Part shown: positions 44,855 to 53,154 of the stretch, one piece after another
Layout of the letters: every line of letters begins with the position of its first letter
Numbering within the stretch: the stretch's first letter is position 1
Source of the DNA: Thermoanaerobaculum sp.
GTDB lineage: Bacteria > Acidobacteriota > Thermoanaerobaculia > Multivoradales > UBA5704
Direction of reading: 5' to 3'
DNA: 64,000 nucleotides
Assembly: GCA_021154885.1 (NCBI GenBank)
Contig: JAJKHS010000045.1
Span: forward strand, 56,634-120,633
Position numbers and translations under genes: made by a program
The notes under the pieces: model-generated
Database searches by the model: none
Told to the model about the DNA's origin: nothing
Seen by the model: only the letters and a program-made list of their open reading frames with translations

Positions 44855-46263
44855 CAGGGGGTCTCCAGTCCGTCCAGCGCCTGCTTGACGTCCAGCCGTC
44901 CACGGCCGCTGAGCGCGTGACCGGCGCCGTGCACGGGCAGCGAGTGGGCCAGCGCGTCGACGGCGAGGAAGTAGTTGGTCCGCGACGGCTGCTGGGCGGC
45001 GTGGTTCTTGTCCACGAAGAGGGCGACCGCGCCGCTGACCCAGGGCGCGGAGAAGGAGGTGCCCGAGACCATCGCCCAGCCGCCTCCCGGATAGGTGGTG
45101 ATGACGTCCTCGCCGGGCGCCGCCAGCGTGACGAGGTCGCCGCCGGCGTTCGAGAAGTCGCTCAGGTAGTCCCGCACGGTCGTCGAGGCGACGCCGATGG
45201 CATCGCCCAGGGCGGCGGGATAGACGATCGTCTGCTGGCCGTCGTTGCCCGCCGAGGCGACGCAGGTGACGCCCTTGCGCGCCGCGTAGTTGACCGCCCG
45301 CAGCAGCTCCGCCGAGAAGGCGCCGACGCTGAAGCTCATGTTGACGACCTTCGCGCCGTGGTCGACGGCGTAATAGATGGCCTGCACGACGTCGAACAGG
45401 CTGGCCTCGCCGTTGGCGTTGAACGCCTTGAGCGGCATGATCTTCGCCCCCGGCGCGACGCGGTGGATGACGCCGGCCACCATGGTGCCGTGCCCGAAGT
45501 CGGGCGGCACCGTCGCGGGGTCGATCTGGGACGAGGAGCTGTTCAGGATCACCGTCGCCGCGGCGCCCAGCCGGGTGCCCGAGGCGCCGGCGAGCGGCGT
45601 GCCCGCCTGCTGGCCGAGGATCGCCCGCGTGCGCTGGTCGAGCAGGTCGTCCCACTCCGAAGCCGTCCCCGGCTGATCGCGGGTGAAGTCATAGCCGGGC
45701 ACGAGGGCGTCGCGCAGCACCGGGTGCGTGGGGTCGACGCCGGTGTCGATGACCGCCACCACGCCGGCGCCGAGGTACGACTGATTCGCCTCCGCCAGCC
45801 GCAGCAGGTCGGCGGCCGGCTGCCGCACGTAGGCGGTCCACAGCCGCTGCGTGCCCAACGCCGTCTCGGTGCGGTCCGCGACCGCCCCGAGGATGGCGCG
45901 CGTGCGCTGGTCGAGCTTGACCTCGCTCCCCGTCTCGGGCAGAGAGGCGAGGACGACCGCCTCGATGTCGAGGACGCCCGGCTCGCCGCCGCGCACCTCC
46001 TGGAGCACGGCCTCGGGGGCGGCGCCCGGCGCGGCCCGCACCAGCACCACCGAGCGGCCGTCGCCGTCCGGGGATGCCGCCAGCCGCGCCACGACCTGCA
46101 TCCCGTGGCGTTGCGCGACGGCATCCGCCTCGGCGGCGGCAGCGCGCAGAATGAAATCGTTGGTGGCCGGTCTCTTGACGTCCTTGAGCGGGGCCGCCCC
46201 GGCTCGCGCCGCGAGGCCGAGCCCCAACAGCAACCCTGCAAATCGCGTGGTGAGTCTCATCAT
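44854..46263 (-). CDS. Secreted subtilase (S8) with QRTRAILG motifs
   Basis: A 469-aa exported protease, paralogue of the next gene. Signal peptide FAGLLLGLGLAARAGAA; the following RPATNDFILR matches RPATNDFLVR in the paralogue. Catalytic residues are Asp173 (VVAVIDTGVD), His258 (FGHGTMVAG) and Ser403 (SGTSFSAP). QRTRAILG occurs at 119-126, before the catalytic domain, and at 210-217 in a loop between the catalytic Asp and His. It lacks the extra beta domains of the paralogue. It lies 198 bases after the CHAT gene, possibly with its own promoter. Confidence 0.9.
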   Translation of the reverse strand: MMRLTTRFAGLLLGLGLAARAGAAPLKDVKRPATNDFILRAAAAEADAVAQRHGMQVVARLAASPDGDGRSVVLVRAAPGAAPEAVLQEVRGGEPGVLDIEAVVLASLPETGSEVKLDQRTRAILGAVADRTETALGTQRLWTAYVRQPAADLLRLAEANQSYLGAGVVAVIDTGVDPTHPVLRDALVPGYDFTRDQPGTASEWDDLLDQRTRAILGQQAGTPLAGASGTRLGAAATVILNSSSSQIDPATVPPDFGHGTMVAGVIHRVAPGAKIMPLKAFNANGEASLFDVVQAIYYAVDHGAKVVNMSFSVGAFSAELLRAVNYAARKGVTCVASAGNDGQQTIVYPAALGDAIGVASTTVRDYLSDFSNAGGDLVTLAAPGEDVITTYPGGGWAMVSGTSFSAPWVSGAVALFVDKNHAAQQPSRTNYFLAVDALAHSLPVHGAGHALSGRGRLDVKQALDGLETP

Positions 46264-46435
46264 CCCTCTGCTCTCGTTGCGAACACTCGCCCGCCACCCC
46301 GTGTGAGAACGACAGAATTCCGAGCTGCAGACTGCTGAAACTTACGGCGGGTCATCTCTGAAGCAAACTTCATACCTGCTTCCGAAACCCCGCCTCTCCG
46401 GCTCCGAGGCGCACTCCCCCCTGGAGACCCCGGCC

Positions 46436-46453
46436 CTGCCGGTCTGCCGGCAG
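46436..46453 (-). terminator. Hairpin after the CHAT gene
   Basis: CTGCCGG and CCGGCAG form a perfect 7-bp stem with a four-base loop, 8 bases beyond the CHAT stop. No U-tract follows on the minus strand. Confidence 0.35.
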
Positions 46454-46461
46454 AGAAATTT

Positions 46462-49425
46462 CTACGAAAGCCGCGGAAACTTTAGCACAGAAGCGTCAGA
46501 TTGTTGAGCCGGCGGATCGATCTCGAAAGGCTTGCCGACGAGGACGAAGGGAGCCCAGTAGTAGGGATGAGGATAGGTCTCGCGCAGCTCCTGCATGGCG
46601 AGCCGGGCGGCCAGGGCCAGGTTGGGCCGCCGCGAGAGCTGGCGGTAGAAGGCGGACATGAACTCGGCCGTGCTGCGGTCGTGCACGTCCCACAGGGTGA
46701 CCATCGCCGAGTGGGCGCCGGCGTAGAGCAGCCCGCGGGTGAGACCGATCAGCTCGTCGCCGCTCTCGACCACGTTGAGCCCGGTGCCGCAGCCGCTCAG
46801 CACCACCAGCTCGGAGCCGAGCTCGAGCTGATAGAGGTCGAACAGCGTCAGCCGCGAGCCGCCGAGCTGGATGGCGGAGAACATGGGGTTGTCCTGGCGG
46901 AAGAAGCCGTGGGTGGCGATGTGCACCAGCCGGGCGTCAGCGCCCAGGACGCGCAATTGCTCCTCGGTGGCCTCCTCGGCGAGCAGGAGCTCGCAGCCTG
47001 GCAGCGTCGCGGCCACCGCCCGCACCTCGTCGAGGATGCTGGGGGTCAGCCGGTCGGGGATGCCGAGGATCAGCGAGCCCCGCCCGGCGGCAGCCTCACG
47101 CGCGCAGCACAGGGCGAAGACGCTGGCACTCGGGGCGTAGGAGAGGGTGAAGCGGTCGATCAGATACCGCTCGCCGTCGTGGAGGGCGTGGAAGGGCAGG
47201 TAGTGCAGCGAGCCGTGGGGGATCACCACCAGGTGCTCGAAGCCCGCGAGCAGCTCTTCTACCGGCGCCAGCAGCTCGGCGTAGAGCTCGCTCAAATGGG
47301 CGCGCGTCGCGGCATGGATCTGGGCGGCGAAGGTGCGGCAGTAGTCGGTGCCGAGCCGAAACTTCGAAAGCTGGAACTGGAGCAGCCGCTGCACCTCGCG
47401 CACCCGCAGCCCGGTGGTGATCGGCCGCACCGCGAGCCGGCCGGGAGCGACGAGGGCGACGTAGATCGTGCCGCGGGCCTCATAGTACTCGACGAGCAGG
47501 CAGCCGGGCGGGATGGCGGCCTGGATCTCGCCGGCGTCGAGCGTCGCCGCGGTCTGCAGCGAGCCGAACTCGGCGTCGGCCGTGCGCAGCTCGCCGAGGG
47601 TCTCGAGCAGCTTCGCCTCCTGGTCGCGGCTGAGGCGCCGCAGCTCGTCGATGCGCGCACGGGCGGCAGCGCTGCCCCCCTCGGGGCCGGGCGGCGCCTG
47701 CAGCTCGTGGACGTCGATCTGCCGGTAGTACCAGTTCAGCTCGTCGCGCAGCCGCCGCATGCGGTCGACCAGCTCGCTCTGGGTGGAGCGCGACGGCGGC
47801 AGCGACTGGGCGCGGAAGGCGATGAGGTCGGCCAGGCTGCGCGATTTGGCCTGCTCGATATAAGTGAAGGCGTCGCGCTGGTCCTCGCGCTGGTTCCCGG
47901 ACGCCGCCGCGTCGCCGCTGAGGGTGATCGCCACCAGGCTCTGATAGAGCTCGAGCTTGTCGCGGAAGAAGGCGATCTTGAGCTCCTCGCGATGCAGGTG
48001 GGTGCGCAGGCTCTCCAGCAGGCCGTGGGCGGCGCGGTAGGCGGCGAGGGCCGCCTCGCGGTCGCCCAGGGCCTCCTCGGCCTGGCCGAGGACGGACCAG
48101 GCCTTGGCGCTGGAAGCGGGGATGTCGAGCGCCTCCAGGCGCTGGAGCGCCTCCCGGCAGCGCTCGCGGGCCGCCAGCGGCTGGCCCATCCGCAGCTCGA
48201 TGCGGGCCAGCAGCACGTCGCACAGCGCCGCCCGCGCCTCCTGCCGGGCGGCCTGGAAGAGCTCGCGCGCCCGCTCGGCCAGGCGCCGCGCTTCGGGCGA
48301 GCGCCCCGCGTCGTGCAGGATCAGCGCCTGGTAGAGGTCGATCGCCGCCGGCCAGACGCGGTTCTCCTGTGCCACGAAGCGCTGGCGCGCGTCGTCGAAC
48401 AGCCGCAGCGCCTGGAAGTCGCGCCCCTGCTGGTGAGCGGCGATGGCCAGGAAGGCGACCGTCTTGGCGCCCTCGTACGGCATGGCGAGCTCCTCGAAGG
48501 CGGCGAAGGCGAGCTGGGAGAGCCGCTCCCCCTCCTCGGTGAGGTTGAGCTCGAGGTAGATCTCGGCCTGATCGAGGTCGCACAGCGCCAGCTCGTAGGG
48601 ATCGCCGGCCTCCAGGCTCCACGCCCGGCTGCGCTGGTACATCTCCAGCGCCCGCGTGTACTCGCCGCGCTGGTAGTGCAGGTAGGCGATGTTGTAGTCC
48701 GCCTGGGCGGCGGCGAGCGCCATGCCGTGACGCTCGCAGTGGGCGCTGAGCTCGCGGTAGGCCGCGAGCGCCGCCTTGAAGTCGTGCAGCTCGATGGCGC
48801 AGACGCCGATGTTGGTGAGCACCGCCACCAGGTCCTGGGGGTCGCCGATCTGCCGCAGCTCCGCCAGCGCGCCGCGGAAGAGCTCCTGGGCCTCGGCGTG
48901 GCGGTCCTGGCGGACGAGGATGTTCCCCTCGTTGCTGGCGAGGCGGGCGAGCAGCAGCCGGTCGCCGTGCCGGGCGAAGACCTCCCGGGCCTGCCGCGCG
49001 TCCTCCAGGGCCTCGCGGAACAGCCCGAGATAGCTCGAGGTCTGGAGCGAGCTGCTGAGGACGACGGCGGCCTCGACCTCGGCCCCCACGGCGAGGAAGC
49101 GGTCCACCGCGGCGCGGTAGTGGGCGCGGGCCTCCTCGTAGCGGCCGGTCAGGTAAGCGGCGTGCCCCTGGCTCTTCGCCGCCAGGGCGCGGCAGACGTC
49201 GTCGCCCACCGCCTCCGCCAGCCAGGAGACGGCCCGCGCCAGCCGCTCCGCCTGGCGCAGGTCCTCCAGGGCGTAGCGCACCAGCTCCCGGCTCAGGCGC
49301 TCCACCGCCGGCCGGCCGTGGAGGTCGGTGCGGGCGGCGAGGAAGGCGCGGCTCGCCGCCTCGTCCTCGAGGCCGGCCAGGTGGCCGATCCAGTCCTCTT
49401 CGCGGTCTTCGACCTCGTCCATCAT
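46462..49425 (-). CDS. CHAT-domain caspase-like protein with TPR repeats
   Basis: A 987-aa cytoplasmic protein. The start is at the ATGATG (49425/49422) that overlaps the upstream stop. Residues ~60-480 are about ten TPR helical hairpins (ALAAKSQGHAAYLTGRYEEA; ARLASNEGNILVRQDRHAEA; AVLTNIGVCAIELHDFKAAL). A coiled-coil linker leads to the CHAT domain (~600-970). Its His839 (VHIATHGFF) and Cys879 (VLSGCGTGL) form the separase/caspase-like dyad. CHAT-TPR proteases act in bacterial signalling and some defence systems. Here the gene is the last of five overlapping genes, after a complete peptide ABC transporter. Confidence 0.9.
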   Translation of the reverse strand: MMDEVEDREEDWIGHLAGLEDEAASRAFLAARTDLHGRPAVERLSRELVRYALEDLRQAERLARAVSWLAEAVGDDVCRALAAKSQGHAAYLTGRYEEARAHYRAAVDRFLAVGAEVEAAVVLSSSLQTSSYLGLFREALEDARQAREVFARHGDRLLLARLASNEGNILVRQDRHAEAQELFRGALAELRQIGDPQDLVAVLTNIGVCAIELHDFKAALAAYRELSAHCERHGMALAAAQADYNIAYLHYQRGEYTRALEMYQRSRAWSLEAGDPYELALCDLDQAEIYLELNLTEEGERLSQLAFAAFEELAMPYEGAKTVAFLAIAAHQQGRDFQALRLFDDARQRFVAQENRVWPAAIDLYQALILHDAGRSPEARRLAERARELFQAARQEARAALCDVLLARIELRMGQPLAARERCREALQRLEALDIPASSAKAWSVLGQAEEALGDREAALAAYRAAHGLLESLRTHLHREELKIAFFRDKLELYQSLVAITLSGDAAASGNQREDQRDAFTYIEQAKSRSLADLIAFRAQSLPPSRSTQSELVDRMRRLRDELNWYYRQIDVHELQAPPGPEGGSAAARARIDELRRLSRDQEAKLLETLGELRTADAEFGSLQTAATLDAGEIQAAIPPGCLLVEYYEARGTIYVALVAPGRLAVRPITTGLRVREVQRLLQFQLSKFRLGTDYCRTFAAQIHAATRAHLSELYAELLAPVEELLAGFEHLVVIPHGSLHYLPFHALHDGERYLIDRFTLSYAPSASVFALCCAREAAAGRGSLILGIPDRLTPSILDEVRAVAATLPGCELLLAEEATEEQLRVLGADARLVHIATHGFFRQDNPMFSAIQLGGSRLTLFDLYQLELGSELVVLSGCGTGLNVVESGDELIGLTRGLLYAGAHSAMVTLWDVHDRSTAEFMSAFYRQLSRRPNLALAARLAMQELRETYPHPYYWAPFVLVGKPFEIDPPAQQSDASVLKFPRLS

Positions 49426-51173
49426 CGCTGCCGCCGCCAGTACAGCTCCTCGACGTTCCAGAGCAGATGGTCGTCGAGCACCGCGGGCCGGAGATTGCCG
49501 AGGGCCGCCCTGGCGCCCACCAGGACCTTGGGGGTCACCAGGGCGATCAGCGGCCGCTGCTCCATCACGATCTCCTGCACCCGGTCGTACAGGCGCCGGC
49601 GCTGCGCCGGGTCGCGCTCGGCGAGCTGGGCCTTCAGCAGGTGGTCGACCTCCGTCTCCCACGGGGCGAGGGGGCCGTGGGTGAGGCGCCAGAAATGATG
49701 GCTGCCGTCCGACAGCAGGATGCTCATCGAGGGGTTGGGATCGGCGTCGCCGCCGTCGAGCCCCAGCACGCAGGCGTCGTAGTCGTAGGAGGTGAAGAGC
49801 CGGTCGAGCACCGCCTGCAGCTCCAGGGCGGCGATGCGCACGTCCATCCCGAGCTTGCGCAGGTCCTCCTGGATGAGGGTGGCCATGGGTCCGCGCTCGG
49901 CGTTGCCGGCCACCACCAGCAGGGTGAACCCGACGGGCTCGCCCGCCCGGTCGCGCAGGGCGCCGGCGGCGTCCCAGGAGAAGCCGGCCCCCCGCAGCAG
50001 GCGGCGCGCCTCCTCCGGCGCCTGGCGCGGCGGCGGCAGCGCCTTGTCGAGCCAGTGGGAGCCCGGCGTCTCGTGGGAATTGAGCGGTGTCGCCCGGCCG
50101 CGGTAGACGACGCGCACCAGGGCGTCGCGGTCGATGGCCGCCGACACCGCCTGCCGGAAAGCCGTCTGGCGGAACCACTCCTGGCGGCGGCGCAGCGCCG
50201 GGAGGGGACGGCCGGCGAGGTCGTTCTGATTGAAGAAGAGGAAGTTGAGGTCGAGGCCGGGGCCGGCGTCCACCAGCCGCAGGCCGCGCCGCGCCGCGTC
50301 CCGCGACAGCCGGTCGAAGCTCTCGGCGCTCAGCCGGTCGGCCACGTCGAGCTCCCCGGCCTGGAAGCGCAGAGCCTGGGCGTCGGCGTTCGGCACGGTG
50401 AGAAAGACCAGCTCGTCGAGATAGGGCAACGGCGCGCCGGCGGCATCCCGCTTCCAATAGAAGGGGTTGCGCTCCAGCACCAGCCGCTCGCCGGCCCGGC
50501 GCTCGCGCAGCCGGAACGGCCCCAGGCCGGCCAGCTTCGCCGGCGGCGTATCGATCCCCCAGGCGCTGGCCAGGGTGCCGGCCTGATAAGCCTGGGCCAG
50601 CAGGTGGCGCGGCAGGATGGCGAAGCCGTCGAACAGCCGCTCCGCGACACCGTAAGGCGCGGCCAGCCGGAACTCCACCGTGCGGTCGTCCACCTTGCGC
50701 ACCTGGATGGGCTGGCCGCCGACGATCAGCAGGTCGCGCTGCGGCGACTGGACCTTCTCGTCGAGATAGACCTGAAAGCTGAAGACCACGTCGTCGGCGG
50801 TGGCGGGGTGGCCGTCGGAGAAGCGCAGCCCCGGCCGCAGGACCAGGGTGTAGCGCCGGCCGCCGTCGTCGACCTTCCAGCTCTCGGCGAGGGCCGGCCG
50901 CGCCTCCTGGTCCTGGCGGTCGATGTGGACCAGGTTGGCGGTCATCGCCTGGATGACGCCGAGGCTGGCGGCGTCGACGGCGGTCACGGGATTGAAGGTC
51001 CGGGGCTCCGAGCCCAGGGCCGCCACCAGGCGTCCGCCCCGGCGCGCTTCGCCGCCGGCTTTCGCGGCCTCGGCCGCCGGCTTGCCGGCGGGGCTGCCGC
51101 AGCCCGCGAGCGCGACGAGGCCGGCGGCCAGCAGCAAGCTCCGTCTCCTGATTCCAATCCTGATTCCAGACAT
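49422..51173 (-). CDS. Peptide ABC transporter substrate-binding lipoprotein
   Basis: A 583-aa lipoprotein (LVALAGCG) of the SBP_bac_5/OppA family. Motifs include GGRLVAALGSEPRTFNPVTA, LAESWKVDDGGRRYTLVLRPGLRFSDG, PATADDVVFSF and a C-terminal PLIALVTP. It would capture peptides in the periplasm for the permeases upstream. Its stop overlaps the CHAT start by 4 bases (ATGA), an unusual coupling of an importer to a caspase-like protein. The DNA composition is the same as its neighbours. Confidence 0.92.
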   Translation of the reverse strand: MSGIRIGIRRRSLLLAAGLVALAGCGSPAGKPAAEAAKAGGEARRGGRLVAALGSEPRTFNPVTAVDAASLGVIQAMTANLVHIDRQDQEARPALAESWKVDDGGRRYTLVLRPGLRFSDGHPATADDVVFSFQVYLDEKVQSPQRDLLIVGGQPIQVRKVDDRTVEFRLAAPYGVAERLFDGFAILPRHLLAQAYQAGTLASAWGIDTPPAKLAGLGPFRLRERRAGERLVLERNPFYWKRDAAGAPLPYLDELVFLTVPNADAQALRFQAGELDVADRLSAESFDRLSRDAARRGLRLVDAGPGLDLNFLFFNQNDLAGRPLPALRRRQEWFRQTAFRQAVSAAIDRDALVRVVYRGRATPLNSHETPGSHWLDKALPPPRQAPEEARRLLRGAGFSWDAAGALRDRAGEPVGFTLLVVAGNAERGPMATLIQEDLRKLGMDVRIAALELQAVLDRLFTSYDYDACVLGLDGGDADPNPSMSILLSDGSHHFWRLTHGPLAPWETEVDHLLKAQLAERDPAQRRRLYDRVQEIVMEQRPLIALVTPKVLVGARAALGNLRPAVLDDHLLWNVEELYWRRQR

Positions 51174-51181
51174 TTCTTCCC

Positions 51182-52195
51182 TCAGACCTCGCCGGCCTGC
51201 AGACGCTCCCGAATGTGCTCGGCCAGGGTATGGTAGCTCAGGACCACCCCCGTCAGGAGCACCGCGGGCCAGAGCAGCCAGCGATACGAGGTCAGCACCT
51301 CGTAGCGCTCGAGCTCGGCGAGCATCGTCCCCCAGCTCGGCACCGGCTCGGCGACCCCGAGGCCGAGGAACGACAGGGCGACCTCGGCCAGCACGTATTG
51401 CGGCACCAGCAGAGCGAGCTGGGTCAGCGCCACCCCCACCGCCTGAGGGAGCACGTGACGGCGCAGCACGTAGAGCTCCGAGGCGCCGAACCCCTGCGCC
51501 GCCAGCACGTAGTCGCGGCCGCGGGCGCTCAGCACCGCGCCGCGCACGAGGCGCGCCGGCCGCGCCCAGCCCACCGCCCCGAGCACGGCGACGAGGAGGA
51601 GGAAGCTGCCGGAGGGAGCGAGGTCCAGGGGGAGGACGGCGCGCACGGCGAGCAGCAGGTAGAGCCAGGGGAGGGCGAGGAACAGTTCGCTCGTCCGCAT
51701 CAGGACCTGGTCGAGCCAGCCGCCCCGAAAGCCGGCCGCGGCGCCGGCGAGCAGCCCCAGCCCCACCGCGAGGATGGCGGCGAGCAGCCCCGAGAACAGG
51801 GAGATCCGCGCCCCGTAGAGGAGGCGAGAGAGCTGGTCGCGGCCGAAACGGTCGGTGCCCAGGAGGTAGAGGCGGGCCGGCGCGTCCACTCCGAACAGCC
51901 GCGGGCGGCCAAGCGGCGTACGCACGAAGAAGCGGACGGGGAAGGCCCGGGTCACGTCCTCCGCGTAGACCCCCGGGACGCCCGGCCTTTCCACCCAGCG
52001 ATGGATGAAGGGGCGCAGGTGGAGCCGGCCCGCGCCGTCGCGGAAGCGGAGGCGGACCGGCGGCGCGTAGGAGTGCTCGCGGTCCTGCTCGTCGAAGCCG
52101 TAGGGAGCGAGGAACCCGGCGCCGAACGCCGCCGCGTAGAGCAGCGCCAGGAAGCCGGCCGCCAGCGCCAGCGACACCCTATGGCGGCGGCTCAC
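51182..52195 (-). CDS. Peptide ABC transporter permease (OppC-like)
   Basis: A 337-aa inner-membrane permease starting at GTG 52195, which overlaps the upstream permease stop (GTGA). It has an N-terminal helix, a ~90-residue extracytoplasmic part, the LGTDRFGRDQLSRLLYGARISL motif typical of OppC/DppC, and the EAA-like loop (LSARGRDYVLAAQGFGASELYVLRRHVLP). About six membrane helices. It would pair with the OppB-like protein. Confidence 0.92.
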   Translation of the reverse strand: MSRRHRVSLALAAGFLALLYAAAFGAGFLAPYGFDEQDREHSYAPPVRLRFRDGAGRLHLRPFIHRWVERPGVPGVYAEDVTRAFPVRFFVRTPLGRPRLFGVDAPARLYLLGTDRFGRDQLSRLLYGARISLFSGLLAAILAVGLGLLAGAAAGFRGGWLDQVLMRTSELFLALPWLYLLLAVRAVLPLDLAPSGSFLLLVAVLGAVGWARPARLVRGAVLSARGRDYVLAAQGFGASELYVLRRHVLPQAVGVALTQLALLVPQYVLAEVALSFLGLGVAEPVPSWGTMLAELERYEVLTSYRWLLWPAVLLTGVVLSYHTLAEHIRERLQAGEV

Positions 52196-53154
52196 GCGCC
52201 GCGCACCCGCGGGTCGACCCAGTAGAGGAGCAGGTCCGCCACCAGGTTGCCCAGCACCAGGAAGACGCTGGAGAGGAGGATCGCACCCACCACCACGTGC
52301 AGGTCGCGGGCGAGGATCGCCTGCAACAGCAGCGGCCCGAGGCCGGGCCAGCTCAGGACGACCTCCACCAGCACCGACCCCGAGAGCAGGCCGGCGATGG
52401 AGAGCCCCAGCAGCGACACCAGGGGCTTGGCCGCCGCCGGCAGGGCGTGGCGCCAGAGCAGCCGGCGGCGGGGGATGCCGTGGCCCCGCGCCGCCTGCAC
52501 GAACGGCGACTCCAGCGCCTCGGCCACGGCGGCGCGGACGTGGCGCAGCACGACCGGGAACGCCGAGAGCGCCAGCACCACCGCGGGCAGCGCCAGATGG
52601 GCGGCGAGGTCGCGCGCCCGCTCCCAGCCGCCGAGGGCGTCGTAATCGAGCGAGGCCATGCCGCCGGCCGGCAGCAGCCCCGTCCGCGCCGCCACCGCCA
52701 GCCCCAGCAGGGCCAGCACCAGCTCCGAGACTGCCAGCAGGACGGCGCTGGCGGCGAGGCCGAGGCGGTCGACCCAGCTCCCCTGCCGGGCGGCGGCCCA
52801 CACTCCGGCGGGCACCGCCACGAGCCAGGCGAGGGCCATGGCCGTGACGGCGAGCACCAGCGTGTTGCCCGCCCGCCGCCAGAGGAGCGGCCCCACCGGC
52901 GCGCCATACGCCACCGACCAGCCGAGCTCGCCGGAGGCCACCGACCGCAGCCAGCGCACGTAGCGCACCGGCAGCGGCCGGTCGAGGCCGTAGCGCACCC
53001 GCAGCGCCGCCACCGCGCCCGGCGAGATGCGGGGGTTGAGCCGCATCTCCGCCGCCGCGTCGCCGGGCGAGAGGTCCGCCAGCAGGAAGGAGAGGATGGA
53101 GACCCCCGCGAGCAGCAGGAATCCATACCCCAGCCGGGCGGCGGCATACCTCAT
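52192..53154 (-). CDS. Peptide ABC transporter permease (OppB-like)
   Basis: A 320-aa inner-membrane permease with six helices. The family N terminus (LGYGFLLLAGVSILSFLLADLSPGD), VRYGLDRPLPVRYVRWL and the EAA loop (SPFVQAARGHGIPRRRLLWRHALP) identify an OppB/DppB type. It overlaps the upstream ATPase gene by 4 bases. Confidence 0.92.
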   Translation of the reverse strand: MRYAAARLGYGFLLLAGVSILSFLLADLSPGDAAAEMRLNPRISPGAVAALRVRYGLDRPLPVRYVRWLRSVASGELGWSVAYGAPVGPLLWRRAGNTLVLAVTAMALAWLVAVPAGVWAAARQGSWVDRLGLAASAVLLAVSELVLALLGLAVAARTGLLPAGGMASLDYDALGGWERARDLAAHLALPAVVLALSAFPVVLRHVRAAVAEALESPFVQAARGHGIPRRRLLWRHALPAAAKPLVSLLGLSIAGLLSGSVLVEVVLSWPGLGPLLLQAILARDLHVVVGAILLSSVFLVLGNLVADLLLYWVDPRVRGA

